This document shows positions 27,547 to 36,316 of a stretch of DNA of 64,000 nucleotides, one piece after another; the stretch's first letter is position 1; every line of letters begins with the position of its first letter. Origin of the DNA: Myceligenerans indicum (lineage in GTDB: Bacteria; Actinomycetota; Actinomycetes; Actinomycetales; Cellulomonadaceae); assembly GCF_016742955.1 (NCBI RefSeq), contig NZ_JABBYC010000002.1, positions 62,001-126,000 on the forward strand, read 5' to 3'. Under the pieces are notes generated by a model. The model made no database searches and was not told the DNA's origin. It saw nothing but the letters and a program-made list of their open reading frames with translations. The position numbers were made by a program, and so were the translations under genes.

Positions 27547-28308
27547 TCAGAGACCTCCGAAGCGTTCGGTGCGGATGTCCGCCGCCGCGTGCCCGAGCTC
27601 CTGCAGCCAGGTCGCGATCGTCTCCACGAAGCGCGTCGAACCGCAGACGTAGAGGCGCGGCCGGTGCGAGGCCGGGATCGTGGCGGCCGCGAGCGCCCCC
27701 TTGTCGAGGCGGCCCACGGGTCCGGCCCAGCCCTCCGGGGCCGCGCGGGTGTAGACGACGTCGAGCTCGAAGGAGGGTCCGGTCAGGGCGGCGAGCTCGT
27801 CGGAGAAGAAGGCGTCCTCGGGCCGCCGGACCGAGTAGAGCAGCCGGAAGAACGTGCCGTCCCCGGTCGCGCCGTGCGCGGCCGCCATGGCATAGAGCGG
27901 GACGACGCCGGATCCGCCCGCGACGAGCTGCACGGGGCGGTCGTCCTGTCCCGGGCGCCAGACGAAGAACGCACCCAGCGGGCCGTGGACCTCGAGCTGG
28001 TCGCCGCTGCGCAGCTCCCGGGTGAGGAACGGCGACACCTCGCCGTCGGGCACCTCGTCGACGGCGAGCACCACCACTCCCCCGGGTGTCGCGGAGGCGA
28101 TGGAGTACGACCTGGTCGCCTGGTACCCGTCCGGAGCGGTGAGGCGGACGTCGAGGTGGGCGCCGGCCTCGCTGCCCGGCCAGGTGGGGACGTCGAGCGT
28201 GAGGCGCACGGCCGTGGGGGTCTCGCGGCGCACGTCGGTGACTGTCGCCGCGTGCCAGGCGGCTCGCGGGCGGGCGGCGCCGGGCGGCGCCAGGGGCTGT
28301 GCGCTCAC
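27547..28308 (-). CDS. FAD/NAD(P)-binding ferredoxin-reductase-type oxidoreductase
   Basis: 253 aa from GTG 28308, which overlaps the molybdoenzyme stop by 4 bases; the longer upstream frame is a shadow. The FAD motif RSYSIAS, flavin-loop GPLGAFFVW, NAD pocket LVAGGSGVVPLYAMA and C-terminal YVCGSTRFVE are standard for ferredoxin-NADP-reductase-like proteins without a 2Fe-2S domain. It probably passes electrons between NAD(P)H and the sulfite-oxidase-like enzyme encoded upstream. Confidence 0.88.
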   Translation of the reverse strand: MSAQPLAPPGAARPRAAWHAATVTDVRRETPTAVRLTLDVPTWPGSEAGAHLDVRLTAPDGYQATRSYSIASATPGGVVVLAVDEVPDGEVSPFLTRELRSGDQLEVHGPLGAFFVWRPGQDDRPVQLVAGGSGVVPLYAMAAAHGATGDGTFFRLLYSVRRPEDAFFSDELAALTGPSFELDVVYTRAAPEGWAGPVGRLDKGALAAATIPASHRPRLYVCGSTRFVETIATWLQELGHAAADIRTERFGGL

Positions 28309-28898
28309 CAGTAGCGTTCTTCCTTCCACGGGTCGCCGTAGAAGTGGTAGCCGTTCTGCTCCCAGAACCCGGGTTCGTCGTCGGGCATCATCGTCAGGCC
28401 GCGGATCCACTTCGCGCTCTTCCAGAAGTACAGGTGCGGCACGAGCAGGCGGGCGGGGCCGCCGTGTTCGGGGTCGAGCGGCTCGCCGTCGGCCTCCGTG
28501 GCGATCCAAGCCTTGCCGTCCAGGAGGTCCTCCAGGGGAAGGTTGGTGGTGTAGCCGCCGTAGGAGTGCGCCATGACGAAGTCGTGCCCGGACTCGACGT
28601 TCTCGAACAGCCGGTCGAGGCTGACGCCGCGCCAGGCCATGTCGAGCCTGGTCCAGTGGGTGACGCAGTGGATGTCGACGGTGACGTCCTCCACGCCGAG
28701 CGCCAGGAGCTGGTCCCAGTTCCACCGGTGGTCGGCGCCGGTCTCGTCGCTGATGGTCAGTTCCCATTCCGCGGTGCCGACGCGGGGCGTGGGGCCGGCG
28801 CTGAGGACCGGCCAGTCGTTCACGAGGGTCTGGCCGGGTGGGAGACGCGGGTTGTCGTCCCGGCGCCGGCCGGAGAAACCGCGGGTGACGAACGACAT
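28305..28898 (-). CDS. Sulfite-oxidase-like molybdopterin oxidoreductase
   Basis: 197 aa from ATG 28898 with GGAG upstream. The conserved molybdenum-ligating cysteine is in VDIHCVTHWTRLDMAWRG, followed by HSYGGYTTNLP and HLYFWKSAKWIRG. It is the short, cytoplasmic form (no Tat signal) of the molybdopterin-dependent oxidoreductase family. It is the first gene of a three-gene operon with an FAD-binding reductase and a zinc-ribbon protein. The substrate is probably a sulfoxide, sulfite-like or N-oxide compound; undetermined. Confidence 0.88.
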   Translation of the reverse strand: MSFVTRGFSGRRRDDNPRLPPGQTLVNDWPVLSAGPTPRVGTAEWELTISDETGADHRWNWDQLLALGVEDVTVDIHCVTHWTRLDMAWRGVSLDRLFENVESGHDFVMAHSYGGYTTNLPLEDLLDGKAWIATEADGEPLDPEHGGPARLLVPHLYFWKSAKWIRGLTMMPDDEPGFWEQNGYHFYGDPWKEERYW

Positions 28899-29070
28899 GA
28901 GGTGACTCCGATCGACGAGCGGGCACGCGTACCCGGCCCGATCGATTGTAGGGCGCTCGCCCGCCAGGGGGAATGGACCGTTTCGGGGAGTCACGCTTCC
29001 GGCACGCCACCGTGCGCCCCCGTCCCCGGTGCTGCGTTGTTCCGGAGGTTCTGTGTGATGGGCGCCTGCC

Positions 29071-29105
29071 TCTCGTGCGGGCATCCGCCCCGCTCGCACG
29101 AGAGG
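29071..29105. terminator. Terminator of the arabinan-enzyme operon
   Basis: CTCTCGTGCG pairs with CGCACGAGAG over 10 bp with a 15-base GC-rich loop, 14 bases past the GH43 stop at 29119 on the minus strand. The remainder of 28899-29070 contains no gene I can recognise. Confidence 0.6.
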
Positions 29106-29118
29106 TGGGCCGGAGGTG

Positions 29119-30624
29119 TCAGTCGACGATCCGGAATGTGGCGTCCTGACGGTCGAGGGCTGTGGTGATCGGGTCGATGCGGAGTTTGTAGTCGTAGTGG
29201 CGGATGTACCGGTCGGGGAAGTTGTATGACCGGAACGCGGACCACGAGGAGTCGGCGAGCCCGGAGACCTGCGCGAAGGTCGCGTCCTGCGCGAAGGTCG
29301 CCGACCCGTCGTTCGGTTCGAGCTTCAGCACGTAGTCGTAGTGCCGCAGGTAGTAGCCCGGGTAGTTCTCCGACTCGAACGAGACGTACTGCGAGCCGTC
29401 GTCGGCCAGGCCCTGGACCAGACGGAACTCGCCGTCGAGCGCCGGGCTGACGTCGGGGTCGATCCGTGCGGCGAAGTCCGCGTGCCGCACGTAGCGGTCC
29501 GGGAAGTTGTAGGACTGCAGGCGCCGCACCGGCACCGCGCCGGGGTTGCCGTTCTCCCCGGACGGGCCGGCCAGCACCGTCGAGGTCGAGACGGGGACGC
29601 CGAGGTTCGGCGTGCCGTCCGGGTTCCAGGAGATCCGCTGCGCCCGGCTGGTCCGCGTGGTGCCGCACCCGTCCGACGACGAGGAGTTGGCGTGGTAGAT
29701 GATCCAGTCCTCGGTCCCGTCCGGCGAGCTGAAGAACGAGTGGTGGCCCGGCCCGTACACACCGTTGGCGTCGCTGCGCTGGAACAGCGGGGTGGGCTTC
29801 TTCGTCCACGAGCTCCTGTCCAGCGGATCCGTTCCGGTCAGTTCCAGCATGCCGATCTTGTAGTCCGGCGTCCCGCAGTAGCTGGCCGAGTAGGTCAGGA
29901 ACGTGCGGCCGTCGTGGTGCAGCACGTACGGGCCTTCGTTGACCGGGTTGCCCTGTGTCTCCCACGAGTACTCGGGCTCGGAGATCAGCGTCCCGACCGA
30001 CTCGGCGGTCCACGGGTTGGTCAGCCGCGTGATGTAGAGGCTCTGCTTCTCCCCGGTGGAGAAGCTGCCGTTGTTCGGGAAGGCGGAGTACACGAAGTAG
30101 TCGGTCCCGCCGACGGTCATGACGCTGCCGTCGATCGCCCAGCCGTCGTCGGGCATGAGGTCGAGCTTGCCCTTGTAGGTGTACGGGCCCATCGGGTCCG
30201 TGCCCGCGCTCTCCAGGACGTGCTGGCGCTGCCCGCCGCAGCAGGAGCTCGGCCCGGCGGAGTAGTACAGGTACCAGTGCCCGCCGCGCAGGTGCAGGCT
30301 CGGGGCCCACATGTTCGACGTCGCGTTCGGCTGCGACATCTGGAACACCTGGGTCTCGGCGGCGCTGCTCAGGCCGGCGAGCGTGGACGACCGGCGCAGG
30401 TAGATGCTGCCCGTCCACGTCGTGGCCGCGTAGTAGTAGTTGCCCTCGTAGTAGCCCAGCCACGGGTCGGCACTGTTGGGCGCGCCCACGACGGGGTTCC
30501 GGAAGGTCGAGCCGGGTGCCGCCGTGGCAGCGGGGACCGGCGTCGCGATGCCGCCCAGCACCAGTGCGGCCAGGGCGACGAGAAGCAGGGTGAGGGATCC
30601 CCGCCGACGGCGTCGTGGTGTCAT
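29119..30624 (-). CDS. Secreted GH43 alpha-L-arabinofuranosidase with AbfB (CBM42) domain
   Basis: 501 aa. The N-terminus has a signal peptide (RRRRR, a long hydrophobic stretch and APAATAA-type cleavage region near residue 36). The GH43 five-bladed propeller follows with catalytic D53 (NSADPW), D165 (AIDGSV) and E230 (VNEGPY). Residues about 365-501 are three AbfB beta-trefoil repeats, each with a YNFPDRYVRH or YPGYYLRH motif, which bind arabinofuranose side chains. The layout matches actinobacterial exo-1,5-alpha-L-arabinofuranosidases. ATG overlaps the stop of the GH93-like gene, so both are cosecreted from one message. Confidence 0.9.
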   Translation of the reverse strand: MTPRRRRRGSLTLLLVALAALVLGGIATPVPAATAAPGSTFRNPVVGAPNSADPWLGYYEGNYYYAATTWTGSIYLRRSSTLAGLSSAAETQVFQMSQPNATSNMWAPSLHLRGGHWYLYYSAGPSSCCGGQRQHVLESAGTDPMGPYTYKGKLDLMPDDGWAIDGSVMTVGGTDYFVYSAFPNNGSFSTGEKQSLYITRLTNPWTAESVGTLISEPEYSWETQGNPVNEGPYVLHHDGRTFLTYSASYCGTPDYKIGMLELTGTDPLDRSSWTKKPTPLFQRSDANGVYGPGHHSFFSSPDGTEDWIIYHANSSSSDGCGTTRTSRAQRISWNPDGTPNLGVPVSTSTVLAGPSGENGNPGAVPVRRLQSYNFPDRYVRHADFAARIDPDVSPALDGEFRLVQGLADDGSQYVSFESENYPGYYLRHYDYVLKLEPNDGSATFAQDATFAQVSGLADSSWSAFRSYNFPDRYIRHYDYKLRIDPITTALDRQDATFRIVD

Positions 30625-32882
30625 GTCTGCGCTCTCCTCGTGGACGACTGGACGCGCTGCCAGGCCTGGTTGCTCCCGCCGTGACAGGTCCATTGCTGGA
30701 CCTTGGCGCCGTCGGCCGTCGAGAACCCGTTCACGTCCAGGCACTTGCCGCTGTTGCGGTTGACCACCTGGACGGACCCGCCCGAGAGGTCCTGGACCTG
30801 CCACTGCTGGTTGGTTCCTCCGGTGCAGGTCCACTGCTGCACCCTGCCGCCGTCGGCGGTCGAGAACCCGTCCACGTCGAGGCACCTGCCGCTGTTGCCG
30901 TTGACGATCTGGACGTATCCGCCGGCGACCTCCTCGACCTGCCATGCCTGGTTGCTCCCGCCGTGACACGCCCACTGCTGGACCTTGGCGCCGTCGGCGG
31001 TCGAGGACCCGTCCACGTCCAGACACTTGCCGCTGTTGCCGTTGACCAGGCTTTCGGGGCGCTGCTCGACGAGCGTCCAGTCCTGGGAGCCGTCGGTCGC
31101 CGCCGACTGGAGCGTGAGCTGCGCCCCGGCGCTCGCCCCGGTCAGGTACAGGCCGGGATCGGCGGCCGCGCGCAGCCGGGTGTACCCGTCGCCCGTCGTG
31201 ACGAGGTCCCAGATCCCGGACTCGGTGTCGTCCACCCATTGGCCGATCCGCTGACCGGCCGACGCCGTGCCGGTCCAGATGGCCGCCGCGCGCCCGCCGG
31301 ACTTGTTGAGCAGGGTCACGGCCCCGTCGGCCTTGGTGAGCACGTGCCAGAACTGCGTGTCGCCGTCGGCCGCCGACCCCGCCGCCTCCAGGACCACGTC
31401 GGGAACGTCGCCGTTGCCGAGGTTGGCGTCGTTGCTGTGCGAGCCCGTGCCGATGACCTGGCCGGTCTTCCGGTTGACGAGCTGGTAGTACGCGCCGGCG
31501 GAGCGCCCGAGGTCGACGTCGCCGTACCGGATGACGGCGTCGGCGTTCGGGCCGCCCCAGGTGCCCTGGAGGATGTGGACGCGGCCCGTACCCTCGACGT
31601 ACTGCAGCGTCCGGCTGTACCCGGCGCCCACCGTGGTCTGGTACTCCGTCCACGTGCCGGTGCTCGACCCGGTGCGGTTGACCCAGACGCTCCCGCTGCC
31701 GCTCGCGTTGTACGCGATCCGCCCGTCGGGCAGGGGGATCAGCACCGGGCTGCCGCCCGTGGCCAGCCGGTGCGAGCCGCTGCTGACCGCGAGGGTGTCG
31801 ACCCCCGTCCCGTCGACGTCGCCGTCGGCGAAGAACCGCAGCGGGTCGCTCGCGGTCTTGAACCGGGTGTTCGTCCCACCGCCCCAGTACTCGAAGGTGA
31901 GCAGCCATCTGCCGTCGGACGTCGGGGCGATCGTGGTCATGCCCGGTCGGCCACCGCCGATCAGCGTCTTCCCGCCCGCGGTCGTCGTCGTGCCGGGAAC
32001 GTCGACGACCGGGTCGCTCCATGGCGCGCTCGTCCCGTCCCACGTGCGGTGGGCGAGGATCTGGCCGTGCGAGTCGGTGGCGGTGTCGTTGTCCGGGTCG
32101 AGCTGCGCGACGCCGGTGGCGGGGTCGTAGCCGACGTAGTCGTTCTCGTCGGAGTAGTACACGACGAGCTGCCCGTCGCGGACCATCACGTACGGCTCCC
32201 AGACGGGGTCGACCTGGTCATAGGTGTTCGCGTCGGCGACGTTGACACCGGTGGCGCCGGCGGAGCCGCCCTGCCAGCCGCCCCGGGCGACGATGTCGAG
32301 CACGTCCCAGCTCGCGCCCTCGTCCGTACTGGCGAACAGTGCGATCGCGAGGTTCTCGCGGTCGCCGTCGTTGGTCGGCACCCAGTTCGGGTCTGCCGCC
32401 TTGTGCTCCAGGTAGTACTGGTCGTCGCCGGAGACCACACTGGCCAGCAGCAGGGTCCCGGCGCTCAGGGTCCCCACGTCCTGCGGCAGCACGTAGAGGT
32501 AGGGGCTGGTCCAGTTGCTCGTGTAGGGCGCGAACTTCGGATCGGAGGACAGGTAGGCCGGGGCGGGCACCTCGGTCAGCGCCTGCCAGGTGGTGCCGTC
32601 GTCGTCGCTGACGTGGATGGGCATCGTCTGGCCGTCGGCGCTGCCCGACGGCGCGACGGTCGACCGCTCGAAGGCCGCGACCAGGCGTCCGCTCGGGAGC
32701 TGGGCCGCCTTCGGGTACACGGCGCAGTTGCCCCGGCCCTTGAGGCACGCCTCGGACGAGGGCAGCTCGTAGAGCGTCTGCGGGGTCGGGACGTAGGCCT
32801 GGGCGGCGAGCGCCGGGATGCCCGTGAGAGCGGCCGCGACCAGGAGTGCGGTGATGGTTCTGCGTGATCTCGTTCGAGTCAT
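30621..32882 (-). CDS. Secreted sialidase-fold (GH93-like) glycosidase with ricin-type CBM13
   Basis: 753 aa from ATG 32882 (GGAGGGG just upstream; longer in-frame starts have none). Signal peptide residues 1-28 (ITALLVAAALTGIPALAAQA). The catalytic part is a six-bladed propeller of the sialidase/GH93 type, with a BNR-like Asp-box (SDDDGTTW) and many YW/W-rich loops. The middle part (about 460-610) is another beta-trefoil-like region. The C-terminus is three CBM13 repeats of 47 residues with QAWQ or QQWQ ends. GH93 enzymes release arabinobiose from arabinan; pairing with an arabinofuranosidase in the same operon supports that. Exact family membership needs a profile search. Confidence 0.78.
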   Translation of the reverse strand: MTRTRSRRTITALLVAAALTGIPALAAQAYVPTPQTLYELPSSEACLKGRGNCAVYPKAAQLPSGRLVAAFERSTVAPSGSADGQTMPIHVSDDDGTTWQALTEVPAPAYLSSDPKFAPYTSNWTSPYLYVLPQDVGTLSAGTLLLASVVSGDDQYYLEHKAADPNWVPTNDGDRENLAIALFASTDEGASWDVLDIVARGGWQGGSAGATGVNVADANTYDQVDPVWEPYVMVRDGQLVVYYSDENDYVGYDPATGVAQLDPDNDTATDSHGQILAHRTWDGTSAPWSDPVVDVPGTTTTAGGKTLIGGGRPGMTTIAPTSDGRWLLTFEYWGGGTNTRFKTASDPLRFFADGDVDGTGVDTLAVSSGSHRLATGGSPVLIPLPDGRIAYNASGSGSVWVNRTGSSTGTWTEYQTTVGAGYSRTLQYVEGTGRVHILQGTWGGPNADAVIRYGDVDLGRSAGAYYQLVNRKTGQVIGTGSHSNDANLGNGDVPDVVLEAAGSAADGDTQFWHVLTKADGAVTLLNKSGGRAAAIWTGTASAGQRIGQWVDDTESGIWDLVTTGDGYTRLRAAADPGLYLTGASAGAQLTLQSAATDGSQDWTLVEQRPESLVNGNSGKCLDVDGSSTADGAKVQQWACHGGSNQAWQVEEVAGGYVQIVNGNSGRCLDVDGFSTADGGRVQQWTCTGGTNQQWQVQDLSGGSVQVVNRNSGKCLDVNGFSTADGAKVQQWTCHGGSNQAWQRVQSSTRRAQT
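30651..31046. repeat. Three tandem 141-bp repeats encoding the CBM13 module
   Basis: Each unit encodes 47 residues beginning VN-NSG-CLDV-G and ending in a Q-x-W box. Copies begin at about 31046, 30905 and 30764 on the minus strand; the last is truncated. The high similarity at DNA level suggests recent duplication or gene conversion. Confidence 0.8.
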
Positions 32883-32971
32883 GTCCCCTCCGTCGGGGTG
32901 ATCGGGATCGAGTCGCCGAGGCGTGGGAGCACGCTCGGCCGGGCCGGTCGTCGCCGTCGGCGGCCGGCCCG

Positions 32972-32995
32972 GGGACGGCCGCCGGTGGCCGTCCC
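32972..32995. terminator. Hairpin near the end of the GH42 transport operon
   Basis: GGGACGGCC / GGCCGTCCC pair over 9 bp around a 6-base loop. It may be a second terminator after 33022-33056 or part of the leader of the GH93-like operon. Confidence 0.4.
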
Positions 32996-33021
32996 GCCGC
33001 GGGGTCGTGGTACCCCGCGCA

Positions 33022-33056
33022 CCGCCCGGACCGGTCACGGGGACCGGTCCGGGCGG
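33022..33056. terminator. Terminator after the sugar-binding protein gene
   Basis: A perfect 14-bp stem (CCGCCCGGACCGGT / ACCGGTCCGGGCGG) with a 7-base loop ends 6 bases from the stop codon at 33062. It separates the GH42 transport operon from the following GH93/GH43 operon on the same strand. Confidence 0.75.
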
Positions 33057-33061
33057 AGGTC

Positions 33062-34423
33062 TCACTTGTTGACGGTGAACCCCTGGGCGTTGCCGTAGGA
33101 GACGAGCTTGTCCTGCCAGGCGAGCAGGCCGTCGTTGAGGTCACCGCGTTCGGTGTAGGACTGCCCCACCGTGTCGGGGAAGACGCTGTTCGCGTAAACC
33201 TGGTAGGGCAGGTACTGCCAGTCGGTGGAGACGTTCTCGGAGGCCTGCACCAGGACCTCGTTGATCTTCTGCCCGCCGAAGTAGTCGGGTGCGGCACCCA
33301 GGAAGTCGGGGTCGTTGAGCTGGGCCGTGGTGGACGGGAAGCCGCCGGACTCCAGGAACACGTTCACGCTGTCCTCGGAGCTGTTGAGCCAGCGCACGAA
33401 CGCGGCGGCGAGCGCCGGGTTCTCCGACTGCTTGACGACCGCCTGCGAGCTGCCGCCGTTCTCGGCCGTGACCGGGTCGCCGTCGTAGGACGGGATCGGG
33501 GCCACGCGCCACTTGCCGGCCCCCTCGGGGACGGAGCCCTCGAGGATGCCCGGCATCCAGGCGCCGGTGACGATGGTGGCGAGGCTGTCGTTGCCCAGGG
33601 CCTTCCACCAGTCGTCGGACCAGGTGGGGATGTCGGCCAGGAGTCCGGGTTCGAGGAGCTGGTTCCACATGTCGGCCCAGCGCCGGGTGCCCTCGTCCTG
33701 CAGGTCGAGGGACACGGTGGTGCCGTCGACGGTGTAGGGGTGCCCGCCGGCCTGCCAGATGAGGGGCTGGGCGAACCCGGGGTCGCCGGCGTCGTTGGTG
33801 ATGTACACCGACGGGTCGGCGTCGTGCAGCTCGCGGGCGGCGGCGATGTACTCGTCCCAGGTGGTGGGCACGTCGATGCCGTGCTCGTCGAAGAGGTCCT
33901 TGTTGTACATCAGGATCAGCGGGCCGGAGTCCTGCGGCAGGCCGTACAGGCCGCCCTCGACCGTGGACTGGGCCCAGGTGGAGGCCGTGAACTGGTCCTC
34001 GAGGCTGTCCAGGCCGAAGCCGTTCAGGTCGACCAGGCTGTCGGAGATCGCGAACTGCTGGAGGGCGTAGTACTCGATCTGCGCGACGTCGGGGGCGCCG
34101 GAGCCGGCGGCGATGGCGTTCTGCAGCTTCGTGTACTCGTCGGTGGCGGTGCCGGCGTTGACCACGTCGACCGTGACGTTCGGGTACTCGGCCATGAACG
34201 CCTCGGCCTGGGCCTCGCCGGACGGCGTCCACGTCCAGTAGGTCAGTTCACCGCCCTCCTCGAGCGCGGCGTCCAGGTCGGCGAGCGATGCCTGGGGGTC
34301 GGACGAGCCGGCGTCGGCGCCTGAGGTGGCGCCGCCGCAGGCGCTGAGCAGGCCTGCGGCGAGCAGACTCGTCGCCAGGGCTGCGACGGTCCGGCGGGCT
34401 GCCGGACGGATGGTGCGGGACAT
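33062..34423 (-). CDS. Carbohydrate ABC transporter substrate-binding lipoprotein (MalE/UgpB type)
   Basis: 453 aa from ATG 34423 with AGGAG at ideal distance. The lipoprotein signal ends LLAAGLLSAC followed by GGATSG. The mature part is a type 1 solute-binding protein (YPNVTVDVVNAG, YNKDLFDEHGIDVPTTWDEYI, GAWMPGILEG). It is the last gene of the GH42-permease-permease operon, an unusual position since it is normally first. It should bind galacto-oligosaccharides or related oligosaccharides outside the membrane. No ATPase gene is in the operon. Confidence 0.9.
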   Translation of the reverse strand: MSRTIRPAARRTVAALATSLLAAGLLSACGGATSGADAGSSDPQASLADLDAALEEGGELTYWTWTPSGEAQAEAFMAEYPNVTVDVVNAGTATDEYTKLQNAIAAGSGAPDVAQIEYYALQQFAISDSLVDLNGFGLDSLEDQFTASTWAQSTVEGGLYGLPQDSGPLILMYNKDLFDEHGIDVPTTWDEYIAAARELHDADPSVYITNDAGDPGFAQPLIWQAGGHPYTVDGTTVSLDLQDEGTRRWADMWNQLLEPGLLADIPTWSDDWWKALGNDSLATIVTGAWMPGILEGSVPEGAGKWRVAPIPSYDGDPVTAENGGSSQAVVKQSENPALAAAFVRWLNSSEDSVNVFLESGGFPSTTAQLNDPDFLGAAPDYFGGQKINEVLVQASENVSTDWQYLPYQVYANSVFPDTVGQSYTERGDLNDGLLAWQDKLVSYGNAQGFTVNK

Positions 34424-34490
34424 GATGACTCCTTGTTTCACTTCGTCGTGCCGGGCGACTGCGGTGACGCCCGTGTGGTCGCGCAGCGGT

Positions 34491-35390
34491 CTACTGCTTG
34501 ACGCTCCCGGCGCTGAGGCCTGACTGCCAGTAGCGCTGCAGGAAGAGGAAGATGGCGATGATCGGCACGATCGCGACGAGCGAGCCGGTGATCACCAGGT
34601 TGAAGATGGGCTCGGCGGCGACGCCGGCGGCCTGGGCGCTCCACTGGTTGAGCCCGACGGTCAGGGGGAACCACTTCGGGTCGCTGAGCATGATCAGCGG
34701 CAGGAAGTAGTTGTTCCAGGTGGCCACGATCGTGAAGAGCGCGACGGTGACGATGCCGGGCAGCAGCAGCCGCACGGAGATGGTGAAGAACGTGCGCATC
34801 TCCGACGCGCCGTCGAGCCGTGCGGCCTCCAGGAGCTCGGTGGGCACCGAGTCGATCGTGTAGACCCAGATGAGGTAGAGGCCGAAGGGGCTGATGAGGG
34901 AGGGGATGATGATGGACCAGGGGGTGTTGGTCAGGCCCATCTGGCTGAACAGCAGGAACGTGGGCACGGCGAGTGCCGTGCCGGGCACGGCCACGGCACC
35001 GAGCACGACGGCGAAGTAGCCGGCGCGCCCCGGGAAGCGGAACTTGGCCAGCCCGTAGCCGGCGAGGGTGGCCAGCAGGGTGGCGCCGCCGGCGCCGACC
35101 ACGACGTACAGCATGGTGTTGCCGAGCCAGCGCAGGTAGATCCCGTCGTCGTAGGTGAACGTCCGGGCGATGTTGTCCCACAGGGCGAAGGAGTCGCCGA
35201 AGGCGAGGCCGAAGGAGGAGAAGAGGTCGGCCTGGGTCTTGGTGGCGTTGACGAACAGCCACACGAGCGGCACCAGGGCGTAGAGCAGGAACAGGCACAT
35301 CAGCAGGGTCAGGGCCGTCGACCTCGGTGGCCGGGTGACCGAGAAGGGCCTGCGGGCCCGCGGGTGGATGACACGTCGGTTGCGGACCAT
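34491..35390 (-). CDS. Carbohydrate ABC transporter permease (MalG type)
   Basis: 299 aa with six hydrophobic segments and the ATPase-coupling EAA loop LLEAARLDGASEMRTFFTISVRLLLPG. The ATG at 35390 shares one base with the stop of the upstream permease (TGATG), so translation is coupled. The C-terminus QSGLSAGSVKQ is typical of the COG0395 permease. The paired permease and the binding protein flank it. An ATPase must be supplied from elsewhere (MsiK-like in related hosts). Confidence 0.92.
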   Translation of the reverse strand: MVRNRRVIHPRARRPFSVTRPPRSTALTLLMCLFLLYALVPLVWLFVNATKTQADLFSSFGLAFGDSFALWDNIARTFTYDDGIYLRWLGNTMLYVVVGAGGATLLATLAGYGLAKFRFPGRAGYFAVVLGAVAVPGTALAVPTFLLFSQMGLTNTPWSIIIPSLISPFGLYLIWVYTIDSVPTELLEAARLDGASEMRTFFTISVRLLLPGIVTVALFTIVATWNNYFLPLIMLSDPKWFPLTVGLNQWSAQAAGVAAEPIFNLVITGSLVAIVPIIAIFLFLQRYWQSGLSAGSVKQ

Positions 35391-36316
35391 CAGCGGTCCT
35401 CCTTCCGGGAACCGCGCAGCTGCACCACGTAGGCGATCGCCGCGGTGATGACGCCCATGATGATCGCGATGGTGGCGGAGTAGTTGTACTGCTGGCCGGC
35501 GAACGAGAGCGAGTAGGCGTACATGTTCGGCGTGTAGGAGCTGGTGATGACGTTGCTGGCGAGGGGCTGCAGCACGTTCGGCTCGTTGAAGAGCTGGAAG
35601 CTGCCGATGATCGAGAAGATCGTGGCGATGACGATCGCGCCACGGGCCGCGGGGAGCTTGATCGCCTTGACGACCTGCCAGCCTCGTGCGCCGTCGATCT
35701 CGGCCGCCTCGTACAGGTCGGTGGGGATCGTCTTCAGCGCCGAGTAGAAGATCACCATGTTGTAGCCGACGAACTCCCAGGTGACGATGTTGCCGATGGA
35801 GACGAGCATCCACTGCGGGGCGAACGGCGCCAGGACGCTGCTGCCCAGCCAGTCGTTGATGCTCGCGGTGAGGCCGAAGTTGTCGCCGTAGATGAAGCCC
35901 CACATCAGCACGGCGACCACGGCGGGCACCGCGTAGGGCAGGAAGATCACGATGCGGAAGAACCCGGTCGCGTACAGGCGGGCGCTGTCGATCGCCAGGG
36001 CCGCGGTCAGGGCCAGCAGCAGCATGATGGGCACCTGCACCAGCAGGAACAGCAGCACGCGGCCGAAGCTCGCCCAGAAGGCGGGGTCGTGGAAGGCCAG
36101 GACGTAGTTGTCCAGGCCGACGAAGGCGTTACCGCCCACGAGCTGGTTCTGGAAGAGGCTCAGCCACAGGGCGTATCCCAGCGGTGCGATGAAGGCGATG
36201 ACGAACACCACGGCGAACGGCCAGGTGAACTGCCAGCCGGTCCAGCGGCGTCGCTGCCTCCTGATCGCCGGCACCGAGGTTCGTGTCACGCCGGGGCTGC
36301 GGGTGAGGGTGGTCAT
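35390..36316 (-). CDS. Carbohydrate ABC transporter permease (MalF/UgpA type)
   Basis: 308 aa with six hydrophobic segments (FTWPFAVVFVIAFIAPLGYALWLSLF the first) and the EAA loop DLYEAAEIDGARGWQVVKAIKLPAARG. The long N-terminal shadow ORF is not used: ATG 36316 overlaps the GH42 stop by 4 bases. It forms the heterodimeric channel with the next permease. Confidence 0.92.
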   Translation of the reverse strand: MTTLTRSPGVTRTSVPAIRRQRRRWTGWQFTWPFAVVFVIAFIAPLGYALWLSLFQNQLVGGNAFVGLDNYVLAFHDPAFWASFGRVLLFLLVQVPIMLLLALTAALAIDSARLYATGFFRIVIFLPYAVPAVVAVLMWGFIYGDNFGLTASINDWLGSSVLAPFAPQWMLVSIGNIVTWEFVGYNMVIFYSALKTIPTDLYEAAEIDGARGWQVVKAIKLPAARGAIVIATIFSIIGSFQLFNEPNVLQPLASNVITSSYTPNMYAYSLSFAGQQYNYSATIAIIMGVITAAIAYVVQLRGSRKEDR

